A stretch of DNA of 59,221 bases from JAKAFX01 sp043196285 (GTDB taxonomy: Archaea; Thermoplasmatota; Thermoplasmata; Thermoplasmatales; Thermoplasmataceae), in contig JBBYJL010000002.1 in NCBI GenBank assembly GCA_043196285.1, positions 1 to 59,221 on the forward strand. Direction: 5' to 3'. The position numbers were made by a program, and so were the translations under genes. This document shows, piece by piece, positions 25,804-34,013 of the stretch (the first letter of the stretch is position 1; the number at the start of each line of letters is the position of its first letter). The notes under the pieces are model-generated. The model ran no database searches. It saw nothing but the letters and a program-made list of their open reading frames with translations, and was not told the DNA's origin.

Positions 25804-27486
25804 TCAGGGTTTCCTGCTCCTGAGTTCCCTCTTCAGCACCTTTCCCACAAGTGATTTCGGCAACTCTTCAACGAATTCGATTATCTTCGGTATCTTGTAT
25901 TTTGCAAGGTATTGCCTGCAGAATTCAATAATCTCTTCCGGAGTAGCGGTCTCACCTTTTTTCAGGACTATGTACGCCTTAACAGTCTCCCCTCGGTGAG
26001 GATCATTAACACCTATCACCGCAGCCTCGCTTACCTTTGGATGCTTGTAAAGGATCTCCTCCACTTCCTGCGGGTATATGTTGTATCCCCCTGCAATGAT
26101 CATGTCTTTTTTCCTGTCAACTATATAGAAGAAACCATCCTCGTCCATCTTTGCTATATCGCCTGTGTATAGCCATCCATCTCTCAGCGCGATTGTTGTC
26201 TCATCCTTGTTGTTCCAGTATCCAGACATGACCTGTGGGCCTCTTATAACCAGTTCACCTACTTCACCAGGTCCGAGATCTTTGGTTCCTGTCTCAATAT
26301 CAACAATCTTCTCATATGTGTTTGAAACGGGCAGGCCAATGGAACCTATTTTCCTCATCGTTACATCCATGGGGTTTATGTTCGCGACGGGCGAAGTTTC
26401 GCTAAGTCCGTACCCCTCAATTATCATGCCATTTGTCGCAGTTTCAAAATTCTTCTGCAGCTCCTCTGGCAGAGGGGATGCACCCGACATACAGAATTTC
26501 ACGGATTTTATATCATACTTTCCAACATCCCTGTAATTCAGTATTGAATGATACATGGATGGAATCCCCGGGAATGCCTGTGGGTGCATCTTATGCATGG
26601 CCTTCAGTATCATCTTTGTGTCTCTTGGGTCAGGGACAAGGATTATTCTGGAACCCTGCAGGACAGGAACCAGCATAGCGGTCATCATCCCATACACGTG
26701 GAAGAATGGTATCGCAGAGAGATATGAAATTCCGGAACGATAATCTTCAGGTATCCACTCCCTTATCTGGTATGCGTTTGCAATAAGGTTGTAATGAGTC
26801 AGAAGGGCAGCCTTTGGTACTCCCGTGGTCCCGCCAGTGTACTGGAGTAGTGCCGGATGAGTTTCGGGAGATATGGTCTCCTCTCCGACCGAAGATTCTG
26901 ATGAAAGAACGTCTCTGAAAGAATAGATCCAGGGTTCTTTGGGGATCTTAATCTTTGTCCTCTTGGCGCTTCTGGAGGCAGAGTAAAGAAATGCCAGAGG
27001 AGAAGGCAAGAAGTCTTCAACTTTTGCGACAATAACTTTCTGGACCAGCGATGGGTGCAGCGGAATAACCTTGTTTATGAAATCGTCCAGAACAATTATC
27101 ACACTGGATCCGGAGTCAGAGATCTGTGATTCGAGTTCATGTGTGGTGTATAGGGGATTCGTCTGAACAACTGTACCGCCAAGCTTTAGAACTGCAAAGA
27201 AGAATATCACGTAATGTGGAACGTTCGGAAGCATGATACTGACCCTGTCACCCTTGGTAACACCCATTTTTCGAAGGGATCCTGCGACGGTATCCACATA
27301 TTTCCTAAGTTCGGAATAATTCAGTTTCTTTGAGAAGAAGTCGATCGCTATTCTCTCCGGGTATTTCTTTGCGATATCATCCAGAACCGAATAAACCGAA
27401 ATCTTCGGGATCTCAATATGTCTCTTTACCCATTTTGGATAACTTTTCTCCATTAAAGCATCAATCTGTTCTTCCAAGGAACCCAT
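25804..27486 (-). CDS. Long-chain acyl-CoA ligase
   Basis: 560 residues, AMP-forming adenylate enzyme. The P-loop-like motif reads LLQYTGGTTGVPKAALLTH (about 214). The A5 motif GYGLSETSP, A7 YTGDIAKMDEDGFF, A8 VDRKKDMIIAGGYNIYP and the C-terminal Lys in KSLVGKVLKREL are all intact. Overall resemblance is to FadD-type long/medium-chain ligases rather than acetyl-CoA synthetases. It is upstream of, and co-oriented with, the Rieske and EtfBA genes, suggesting fatty or other acyl catabolism. Confidence 0.93.
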   Translation of the reverse strand: MGSLEEQIDALMEKSYPKWVKRHIEIPKISVYSVLDDIAKKYPERIAIDFFSKKLNYSELRKYVDTVAGSLRKMGVTKGDRVSIMLPNVPHYVIFFFAVLKLGGTVVQTNPLYTTHELESQISDSGSSVIIVLDDFINKVIPLHPSLVQKVIVAKVEDFLPSPLAFLYSASRSAKRTKIKIPKEPWIYSFRDVLSSESSVGEETISPETHPALLQYTGGTTGVPKAALLTHYNLIANAYQIREWIPEDYRSGISYLSAIPFFHVYGMMTAMLVPVLQGSRIILVPDPRDTKMILKAMHKMHPQAFPGIPSMYHSILNYRDVGKYDIKSVKFCMSGASPLPEELQKNFETATNGMIIEGYGLSETSPVANINPMDVTMRKIGSIGLPVSNTYEKIVDIETGTKDLGPGEVGELVIRGPQVMSGYWNNKDETTIALRDGWLYTGDIAKMDEDGFFYIVDRKKDMIIAGGYNIYPQEVEEILYKHPKVSEAAVIGVNDPHRGETVKAYIVLKKGETATPEEIIEFCRQYLAKYKIPKIIEFVEELPKSLVGKVLKRELRSRKP

Positions 27487-27619
27487 GACAAAAGAGAATG
27501 TGAAGTTGCATATATTCTTTAGATTTCATTTCTGTTTTTTTGATAAATTTATGCAATTATCATCTTAAATCTAGTATGGGTTGATATGGCAAGGAAAATA
27601 TTCCATAAAGGCATTAACC

Positions 27620-28516
27620 ATGGAAATTAAGAGGTTATATTCATTGGATCAAGCGGACATAGCAAAGTTTGAAGAAGCCGGTAAGATAGGAAAAAAAGCA
27701 CTGGAAACAGCGGTCTCACTGATTGAGCCTGGAATGACCCTTTATGAAGTGGCAGAAAAGACTGAAAGGCTTATAATAGAGAATGGAGCTTTTCCGGCTT
27801 TTCCGCTCAATCTTTCAATAAACAATGAGGCTGCTCATTACACTCCTTTTTATGGAGATAAGAAAACATTCAGAACAGGAGACATTGTCAAGGTTGATAT
27901 CGGAGCTCACATTGACGGATTTCCATCTGACAATGCAGCGACTGTAGAAGTCGGAGGCGCTGGAAACCATTCCGATCTGATAGATGCATCAAGGGAGGCC
28001 CTCAATGCTGCCATCAAGGTACTACGCCCTCTGATCCCACTCCGCGAAATCGGAGCTGCAATTGGGGCCAAGATATCAGAGTATGGTTTTAAGCCAATTC
28101 GCAACCTTGGAGGGCATGGTGTTGCAAGATATGATCTGCACTCATCTATATTTGTGCCAAATTATGATGACGGCAATGGTAAACTTCTCAAACCGGATCA
28201 GGTGATAGCGATAGAACCTTTTGCATCAACCGGGATAGGAATGATACACAGTGGACCGGGAGGAAATATTTTCATAGTCAGCGGAACAAAAAATGACAAG
28301 GATGAACCAATATTCAGGAACTTCTCAACGCTCCCTTTTGCCTCAAGATGGCTTTACGGAAAAATTGAGAAGCCGGAAGCTTACCTGAAATCCATGGTTT
28401 CGAGAAGGACAGTTTCGCAGTTTCCCATCCTCAGGGAACACAATGGATCACTGATATCCCAGGCGGAACATACCATAATGATCCTTGGGGATAGAATAAA
28501 AGTGCTTACTTCCTAG
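27620..28516 (+). CDS. map: Methionine aminopeptidase, type II
   Basis: 298 residues from the ATG at 27620; an in-frame TTG at 27581 would add 13 residues. It removes initiator Met. Metal ligands are visible: Asp in KVDIGAHIDGFPSDNAA (two Asp), His in GGHGVARYDLH, Glu in IAIEPFAS and Glu in QAEHTIM. The insertion between the third and fourth ligands marks type II (archaeal/eukaryotic) enzymes. The 3' end overlaps the convergent tmk by 11 bases. Confidence 0.95.
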   Translation: MEIKRLYSLDQADIAKFEEAGKIGKKALETAVSLIEPGMTLYEVAEKTERLIIENGAFPAFPLNLSINNEAAHYTPFYGDKKTFRTGDIVKVDIGAHIDGFPSDNAATVEVGGAGNHSDLIDASREALNAAIKVLRPLIPLREIGAAIGAKISEYGFKPIRNLGGHGVARYDLHSSIFVPNYDDGNGKLLKPDQVIAIEPFASTGIGMIHSGPGGNIFIVSGTKNDKDEPIFRNFSTLPFASRWLYGKIEKPEAYLKSMVSRRTVSQFPILREHNGSLISQAEHTIMILGDRIKVLTS

Positions 28517-29132
28517 AATACAGTGAATTGATGGTTTCCATCATTACCGCAAGTTTTTCTTCAAGCGGAAGCCCAGCATTTAAGACCACAGTGTTAGAAC
28601 CTGCAGTTGCAAGATAATACTTCCTGACCTGAGCGAGGTATTCAGGGTTTTCAAAAGGGCTTTTTTCTCTGATCTTTATGCGATCCATGGCAACAAAAGG
28701 GTCAATGTCAAGAATAAATGTCAGATCGGGCAAGATTTTTAATGGTTCGGCGGCCATTTTCATCCAATTAAATGTATCTTTAAAATTTCCAAAAATTTTT
28801 TCAATAAGAGGTCCCTGATAAGCAAAACTCGAGGCAAGAAACCTATCTGAAATCACGAGGTAGTTTTCTGATAGCTTCTTTGATATAGTATACTCGTGTT
28901 TTGATCTGTCAGCCATGAAAAGGAAAAAAAGTGCGAGTGCATCATTGAAACTTGATCTGATCATTGCTTCCGGGAGATCTTCAGTAGGCTCTTTTGTAAG
29001 AAAGACCTTGATACCCTGATCTGAGAGAATGCTCGCAAGGCGAAGTGAAATGGTTGTTTTCCCCGATCCATCTATGCCCTCAATTGCAATGAACAATCGA
29101 TCCCAGATGGAATGGCCATTTAATAAAACCAT
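28506..29132 (-). CDS. tmk: Thymidylate kinase
   Basis: 208 residues. It phosphorylates dTMP. P-loop IAIEGIDGSGKTT (about 15-27), a TKEPTED segment and the DRF-like motif (ISDRFLASSFAYQG) define the family. The N-terminus extends about 12 residues past the usual start, so an internal TTG near 29096 is an alternative. Codons at the 3' end are shared with the convergent map gene. Confidence 0.93.
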   Translation of the reverse strand: MVLLNGHSIWDRLFIAIEGIDGSGKTTISLRLASILSDQGIKVFLTKEPTEDLPEAMIRSSFNDALALFFLFMADRSKHEYTISKKLSENYLVISDRFLASSFAYQGPLIEKIFGNFKDTFNWMKMAAEPLKILPDLTFILDIDPFVAMDRIKIREKSPFENPEYLAQVRKYYLATAGSNTVVLNAGLPLEEKLAVMMETINSLYSRK

Positions 29133-29224
29133 GCAGCGGAAAAACGTGTAACCCCTTCGATCCTATGTATAAGATCATGAAATGTCCTGCGAATAAATAA
29201 CCTATTAATTGAAGGGATCATTAC

Positions 29225-30412
29225 ATGCTAATGAATGGACCTGAACATAAAGGATTCAATACCAATGCAGTACATGCGGGCGAACTGAAGGACCCGAGAT
29301 TCGGAAACGTTATAACCCCAATATTCGAAAACTCGACATTCCTTGGACCGAACGAGACAGCGGACGCCTATGTGGATATTACAAACAAGAAACCATTTCT
29401 CTACACAAGGTGGGGCAATCCGACAATCCAGTCGTTTGAGGAAAAATATGCAGTACTTGAAGGATATTCAAGATCCCTCGCATTTTCATCAGGAATGAGC
29501 GCGATCTCCGCAGCGATTATGTCAATTGCGACATCAGGTTCAAAAATACTGGCAGTAAACGGGCTTTACGGGCAGACCTACATCTTTCTTTCAAAAACGT
29601 TAAAAAGAATGGGCATCACCACGGAATTTCTGGACCTGGATGCGATGAACAGTCTCAGTTCCATCGATAAGAACATAGCCATGGTTTACATCGAAACAAT
29701 ACTTAACCCTACCCTTGGAGTATCCGATATTGAACACATTTCTGCATTGTGCCATGAAATAGGCATACCGCTGGTAGTGGACTCGACATTTTCAACACCA
29801 TATAATGTCAAACCGGTTATATTTGGGGCAGACATAACGCTTCATAGTGCTACCAAATACATCGGAGGGCACAGTGACATTATAATGGGCGTGGCAGGCA
29901 TTTCTGATTCGCTATACGATGGAATGACAACAATGAGAAAAAACTTCGGCTTCGTTCCTGATCCTATACAGGCCTTCCTTGCATCAAGAGGATTAAAAAC
30001 ACTGGGTCTGAGGATGAAAAAACACAACGAAAACGGTATGAATGTTGCAAAATTTCTTGAGGGAGAAAAGAAGATAGTCAAAGTATTCTATCCTGGACTG
30101 GAGAGTTCTCCTTACAATAAGATCGCATCGAAGGAGATGAGGGGATATGGCGGCATGGTATCTTTCGAAGTAGAGGGCGGACTTGAACAGGCCAGGAAGT
30201 TCATAAAGTGCCTGAAGATACCAAATGTAGCGCCAAGCCTGGGAGGCGTAGAGAGCCTGGTCACTTTGCCTGTGGACACATCACACGCATCAATGACAAG
30301 AGATGAAAGGGTGAGGGCAGGCATAAATGATGGACTAATCAGGTTTTCATGCGGTATTGAAGACCCGGAGGATATAATAGCAGATTTCCAAAATGCACTG
30401 TCCTGCCTGTGA
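29225..30412 (+). CDS. Trans-sulfuration PLP enzyme (cystathionine gamma-synthase/lyase family)
   Basis: 395 residues of the Cys/Met metabolism PLP family (fold type I). The N-terminal NAVHAGELKDP, the Tyr/Arg of LYTRWGNPT, the phosphate-binding SSGMSA and the Schiff-base Lys in LHSATKYIGGHSD are present. Late LGGVESLVTLP is also diagnostic. Cystathionine gamma-synthase, gamma-lyase, methionine gamma-lyase and O-acetylhomoserine sulfhydrylase share these motifs, so the exact reaction is left open. An alternative ATG two codons later exists. Confidence 0.92.
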   Translation: MLMNGPEHKGFNTNAVHAGELKDPRFGNVITPIFENSTFLGPNETADAYVDITNKKPFLYTRWGNPTIQSFEEKYAVLEGYSRSLAFSSGMSAISAAIMSIATSGSKILAVNGLYGQTYIFLSKTLKRMGITTEFLDLDAMNSLSSIDKNIAMVYIETILNPTLGVSDIEHISALCHEIGIPLVVDSTFSTPYNVKPVIFGADITLHSATKYIGGHSDIIMGVAGISDSLYDGMTTMRKNFGFVPDPIQAFLASRGLKTLGLRMKKHNENGMNVAKFLEGEKKIVKVFYPGLESSPYNKIASKEMRGYGGMVSFEVEGGLEQARKFIKCLKIPNVAPSLGGVESLVTLPVDTSHASMTRDERVRAGINDGLIRFSCGIEDPEDIIADFQNALSCL

Positions 30413-30477
30413 AGATCAGTGATCCCCATAATTAGTAGATAAAATCATCTTAAAATAGCTTCAGGGAATGAGGAAAC

Positions 30478-30915
30478 GTGTCCCTTAAAGACAGTCTTTC
30501 TTTCAAAGGTTCCGTTGCAACACAGACAATCAGGAACCAGCACGTAAAAACAGTGGAATTTTCAGAAGGTTTTCTGGAAAACAGCATCGACACTGAGGAA
30601 TTCCTCAAACATGTGAACTATCCAATTAACGTTCATTTTGTCCTGGAAGAGGAAATTCTGATACCTATTTTCAGGCCGGTACTAAGAGAATTCCTTGAAA
30701 TGGAAAAACCTATCAGAATCATACAGTGAGAACACGTCTCAGTCAAAAGAATCTATCATAACATAACAAATCCGGTATATCAGGAAGGGGGAAATGAGAT
30801 TGATGTTTCGGGAAAGGAAGTGCTGATAATGTCAGGTCAAATTGGTAACTGGTCAGTTATATGTTCATTAACCTTCGTCAGAACATATGTTTTGAACCGA
30901 AAGATCCATATATAA
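30478..30915 (+). pseudogene. Hemerythrin-like HHE protein interrupted by an in-frame TGA
   Basis: Codons 1-83 from a GTG at 30478 encode a HHE-type segment: FLKHVNYPINVHFVLEEEIL-IPIF matches the H-x3-H/HF-x2-EE-x-LxP pattern of hemerythrin domains. A TGA (30727-30729) follows KPIRIIQ. The same frame then stays open for 61 codons, beginning EHVSVKRIYHNIT, which is the expected second-half PI-x4-EH motif. The total of about 145 codons fits the usual length. The final HHxxEE ligand set is not seen, so the copy appears decayed beyond one nonsense change. A TATA-like CTTAAAATA (30449-30457) lies 26 bases upstream of GTG. A short functional 83-residue protein is a less likely alternative. Confidence 0.55.
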
Positions 30916-30936
30916 TGAATGCATTATATTAATAAC

Positions 30937-31074
30937 ATGATTTATCTGTCAGCAGAAACACCCAGAGATCAGGAAATTATGGAGAAATTCCAGAGAGCAT
31001 ATGTGAATCTTAAGAAAATAGTGGACAAACTCCAGGAAGAGAACAGGAGGAACAAGATCCGCAAAGGGATCTGA
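30937..31074 (+). CDS. 45-residue basic coiled-coil ORF, unknown
   Basis: An ATG at 30937 opens 45 codons. The peptide is helical and highly charged (MEKFQRAYVNLKKIVDKL, then QEENRRNKIRKG), with heptad-like hydrophobics that suggest a short coiled coil. A strong TATA-like TATATAAT at about 30908-30915 sits at the right distance for a leaderless transcript. No family is recognised. It lies in a decayed stretch, so it may be a relic or a genuine small protein. Confidence 0.4.
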   Translation: MIYLSAETPRDQEIMEKFQRAYVNLKKIVDKLQEENRRNKIRKGI

Positions 31075-31186
31075 AGCATACGCAAAACTCTTCTCTATAT
31101 TATAAAGAGAGAAGCTTAGAAAGAAGAACTTCATACCATATACTCTGCGAAAGATCGTATTCAAGAAGAGATATCATCCCGGATAG

Positions 31187-31411
31187 GATGCACACTCTAC
31201 TGACCTGTTACAGAATATATCAGGATACACTGTTTCTAGGTACAGGGGAAATATAACAATCGCGGGGTCTAACAGTCAGGTCCAGTTGCAGTTCACTAAC
31301 AATAACTTTAAGACCCCTCCGTCCACGGAGTTTCCGATTTACGAATTAGCATCAATTGCAGGCGTGATAATCGTAGTCGCCAGTCTTGGAGGTTATGTTG
31401 TAGTAAGATGA
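31187..31411 (+). pseudogene. C-terminal relic of a surface protein
   Basis: The frame opens right after a TAG at 31184-31186 and runs 74 codons to a TGA, with no plausible start or ribosome-binding site. It encodes SGYTVSRYRGNITIAGSNS-like beta strands, a TPPSTEFPIYE linker and a C-terminal membrane helix (LASIAGVIIVVASLGGYVVV). This is the usual end of large Thermoplasmatales surface proteins, such as thermopsin-type or Ig-repeat proteins. The rest of the gene is missing. Together with the neighbouring HHE pseudogene it marks 30.5-31.45 kb as a decaying island. Confidence 0.55.
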
Positions 31412-31466
31412 AAAAGGAAGGCGAAATAAGATCAACTGGCGGGAACAGTTCCACAAATAAATCAAT

Positions 31467-31826
31467 TCAATAAAGAGGATAGCTACCTGTCAGCGGATCA
31501 ATAACAGAAGAAAATACTGGACCGATCCCAAGGCATGTGACAGTTCCAGGAGGAATCTGGGTAAGACCGGCGTCGGTTATCATCTCATTTACAATCCCCA
31601 TTTCGTTCACTGCATATTTCAATCTGTTCAATTCATCTTCGTCCTGAACCCTTATTACTATTTTTTTCTGCCCCTGGGACATCCATCCTTTGAACATAGT
31701 CTTGTTGGACTTCATGGATTTAAGCGCGCAGGCGACTGCAGCATGAGCGACCTGTGCTGCCATCTTCCCCTTCCCAATGTCTATATCCTTTCGGACTGCA
31801 ATCACCATCTTTATTTCCTCTACCAT
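31467..31826 (-). CDS. pth2: Peptidyl-tRNA hydrolase, Pth2 type
   Basis: 119 residues. It releases tRNA from stalled peptidyl-tRNA. Diagnostic segments are KMVIAVRKDIDIGKGKMAAQVAHAA, QKKIVIRV and ITDAGLTQIPPGTVTCLGIGP. Length is typical of archaeal Pth2. It overlaps the carS stop by seven bases, so it is translated from the same transcript as carS and the HTH-CBS gene. Confidence 0.96.
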   Translation of the reverse strand: MVEEIKMVIAVRKDIDIGKGKMAAQVAHAAVACALKSMKSNKTMFKGWMSQGQKKIVIRVQDEDELNRLKYAVNEMGIVNEMITDAGLTQIPPGTVTCLGIGPVFSSVIDPLTGSYPLY

Positions 31827-32380
31827 GGTACCTCCTTTTTCTTCATCCTGTAACCTATCACATTTACTGCTCTATGGAGAGGGGGAGTGACTATTATTAC
31901 AGTGACCAGCCCCACAATGTTTCCATAAACATTCGTGAAGAATGAATGAAAGAACAGGTATAATATGAGGAGGGTGAACAGAATAAATGGAAGCTGGTCA
32001 AGCAGGGAACCATTTGCTCCCCGGTTTAAACCAATGCGTCTTTTCGTGAATGATCCTATGGCGTCGCCGACGAGAGCGGAAAAACTCATGGAAAGTATCA
32101 AAATGAATGCATAAGAAATCGATGAACCATAGGGGTAGAAAAGGCCTGATTTGATATAATCAAGGCTGTATATTATGAGACCTGCAACACTAGCTAGCAG
32201 CGATCCTCCGATAAACCCGCTCCATGTTTTCCCGTCCCCAAGAATTCTTTTTCCGTCTATGAAGTTGCGGTTGAAGTCCATCTTTCCATATCCACCTGTT
32301 ATTACAGCAAGCGAATTCGCTGAGAAAGCCGGGATTGTAAGAACAAAGGCCTGGATTGCAAGAAACGCTATATTATCCAT
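31820..32380 (-). CDS. carS: CDP-archaeol synthase
   Basis: 186 residues, integral membrane protein with about five helices. It transfers CMP from CTP to digeranylgeranylglyceryl phosphate in archaeal phospholipid synthesis. Recognisable segments are PAFSANSLAVITGG near the N-terminus, NFIDGKRILGDGKTWSGFIGG and ALVGDAIGSFTKRRIGLNRGA, which hold the nucleotidyltransferase-like metal site. Overlaps at both ends (8 bases with the HTH-CBS gene, 7 with pth2) show a tight operon. Confidence 0.94.
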   Translation of the reverse strand: MDNIAFLAIQAFVLTIPAFSANSLAVITGGYGKMDFNRNFIDGKRILGDGKTWSGFIGGSLLASVAGLIIYSLDYIKSGLFYPYGSSISYAFILILSMSFSALVGDAIGSFTKRRIGLNRGANGSLLDQLPFILFTLLILYLFFHSFFTNVYGNIVGLVTVIIVTPPLHRAVNVIGYRMKKKEVPW

Positions 32381-32951
32381 ACATTTCCACAGCCTTCAGT
32401 ATGTCTGCCTTAGTTATGATTCCCTTGAGATCTCCCTTGGACGTTATGATTACCGCGTTGTGGAACTTCAGGAGGGGGTATATCATTGAAATCTGGCTCG
32501 ATTGATCCAGCAGCGGAAGAGGTGGGCCCATTATATTTGACACCAGAAGCCTCCTAAGAGAATCCATCGTTGATCCCCGTATAAGGAGATCATTTATCTC
32601 ACTTTCAGTCACAGTTCCAACAGTCTTACCCTCATTGGATACCACCGGTAACTGAGAGAATCCCTTCTCTCTCATTATGTTAAGTACCTTCATCACGGAA
32701 TCATTGGGTGAGCACACGATCAGGTCCCTGGACATGATCTTCGAGGCCGTTATGTCAATATTCTCCGCTCTCAGTCCAGATTTGCTGAGATAATCATATA
32801 TTTTCCTGACCTTGTCATAGGTAGGGTTCAACCCTCCTTTTTCAAGCCTGGCTATGTAAGATTGGCTGACTCCGCTTACAGATGCCAGTTCTTTCTGACT
32901 AATCCCGAGGTTCTTTCTCATCTTCTTGAGTTCTTCTATAGTAGGAAACAT
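32373..32951 (-). CDS. XRE-type HTH regulator with two CBS domains
   Basis: 192 residues from the ATG at 32951; a longer start at 33017 would add 22 residues that do not fit the HTH. The HTH (ISQKELASVSGVSQSYIARLEKGG, about 17-40) is a Cro/C1 type, followed by two CBS domains (about 70-190), which usually bind adenine nucleotides. This architecture is common in archaea. As first gene of the carS-pth2 operon it may be autoregulated and tie lipid synthesis to energy state; that link is inference. Confidence 0.92.
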   Translation of the reverse strand: MFPTIEELKKMRKNLGISQKELASVSGVSQSYIARLEKGGLNPTYDKVRKIYDYLSKSGLRAENIDITASKIMSRDLIVCSPNDSVMKVLNIMREKGFSQLPVVSNEGKTVGTVTESEINDLLIRGSTMDSLRRLLVSNIMGPPLPLLDQSSQISMIYPLLKFHNAVIITSKGDLKGIITKADILKAVEMYG

Positions 32952-33113
32952 TTCGTGTTCAGATATTTTTAATTGTGTATTAATAGTGTCGGATTTTTTT
33001 CTATAAAATGGTAGCATATTTTCTTACTGAAGTCACAGAAACACTGCAATTTCTTCACCAATCAGGGGCCAATAAATGTCCTGCCCCTTCATAATTTATC
33101 AAGCAGTGACATG

Positions 33114-33122
33114 TATAAATAG
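33114..33122 (+). promoter_or_regulatory. TATA box for the 33143 gene
   Basis: TATAAATAG centred about 25 bases before the TTG at 33143. The spacing fits a transcript starting at the first codon, so a leaderless TTG start is supported, although a GGAGGA motif also follows. Confidence 0.5.
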
Positions 33123-33142
33123 AAGGAGGAAATCAGCAACAG

Positions 33143-33970
33143 TTGGTTTCCAAGGATGATTTAAGAAAATACTACTATATATTTACTCCGATGATCTCAA
33201 TTCTAGTTTCCTTACCGATCATTTATTATTCAATAACAGAAGCACAACTGACGGTTCTGCTCATAATTCCGATAATAGTTTTTGCCGTAATGCACTATCT
33301 TGGTCCCTGGAGGGTTAAGAGACGGATACTCATCGGCTTTCTTATATTCATAGTTCTCGCAATATTTGTGTCCTATTCGGTGACGGAAAGTGTTTACAAC
33401 TATGAAGGCCATTTTCCAAGCGCAACTCTTAAAGACGGAAAGTATATTGATAATGCGTTCACCAACAGCACAACAGTTAACGTTAGCCTATCCCCGTATT
33501 CGGGAGTTCACGATTCCTACAATTTTTCATTTCTTGTGTCAAACAATATCACATTCTCAAGCTATGGACTTATTATCAACTCTGAAATCCCGAACCATCC
33601 TTTATTCATGAATCTAACAGAAAAGGACATGCATTATGTGAAGGAATCCAGTCATCAGGCACTGATATACTATGATGCAACAACACTCTCTGAAGGGTCT
33701 ATATACAATTTCACATTCTATATAGGAGCATTTAATGAGAGTTATGCTACTGAACCGGTTGGCAATCACACGCTTCTGCAATTCATACCAGGCCCGTACG
33801 TGTCATATGCTGAGACATTTTATGTGAGCTTCGCAACTTACTTTGCTCCTTATATGATTCTGTACAATCTGATATTCATTACAGGAACCTTTGTAGCAAG
33901 AAGCATTTCAAACAGCAGAAGGTATCAGAAGCCTCCCGTTTCACAACCACCTCTCCAACCTCCTCAATAA
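33143..33970 (+). CDS. Membrane protein with glycosylated extracytoplasmic domain, unknown
   Basis: 275 residues from a TTG. Three N-terminal helices (about 15-30, 37-55, 62-80) lead to an extracytoplasmic domain of about 145 residues with at least eight N-x-S/T sequons (for example NSTTVNVS, NNITF, NFTFYIGAFNES). A fourth helix (about 232-252) ends in a Pro/Gln-rich cytoplasmic tail (QKPPVSQPPLQPPQ). The tail could bind a partner. I do not recognise the family. It lies 44 bases upstream of the PhoU-type regulator, which has its own TATA element. Confidence 0.7.
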   Translation: MVSKDDLRKYYYIFTPMISILVSLPIIYYSITEAQLTVLLIIPIIVFAVMHYLGPWRVKRRILIGFLIFIVLAIFVSYSVTESVYNYEGHFPSATLKDGKYIDNAFTNSTTVNVSLSPYSGVHDSYNFSFLVSNNITFSSYGLIINSEIPNHPLFMNLTEKDMHYVKESSHQALIYYDATTLSEGSIYNFTFYIGAFNESYATEPVGNHTLLQFIPGPYVSYAETFYVSFATYFAPYMILYNLIFITGTFVARSISNSRRYQKPPVSQPPLQPPQ

Positions 33971-34013
33971 GATTCGTAAAATCTATATACTAATAAATAT
34001 TTATTACATCAAT

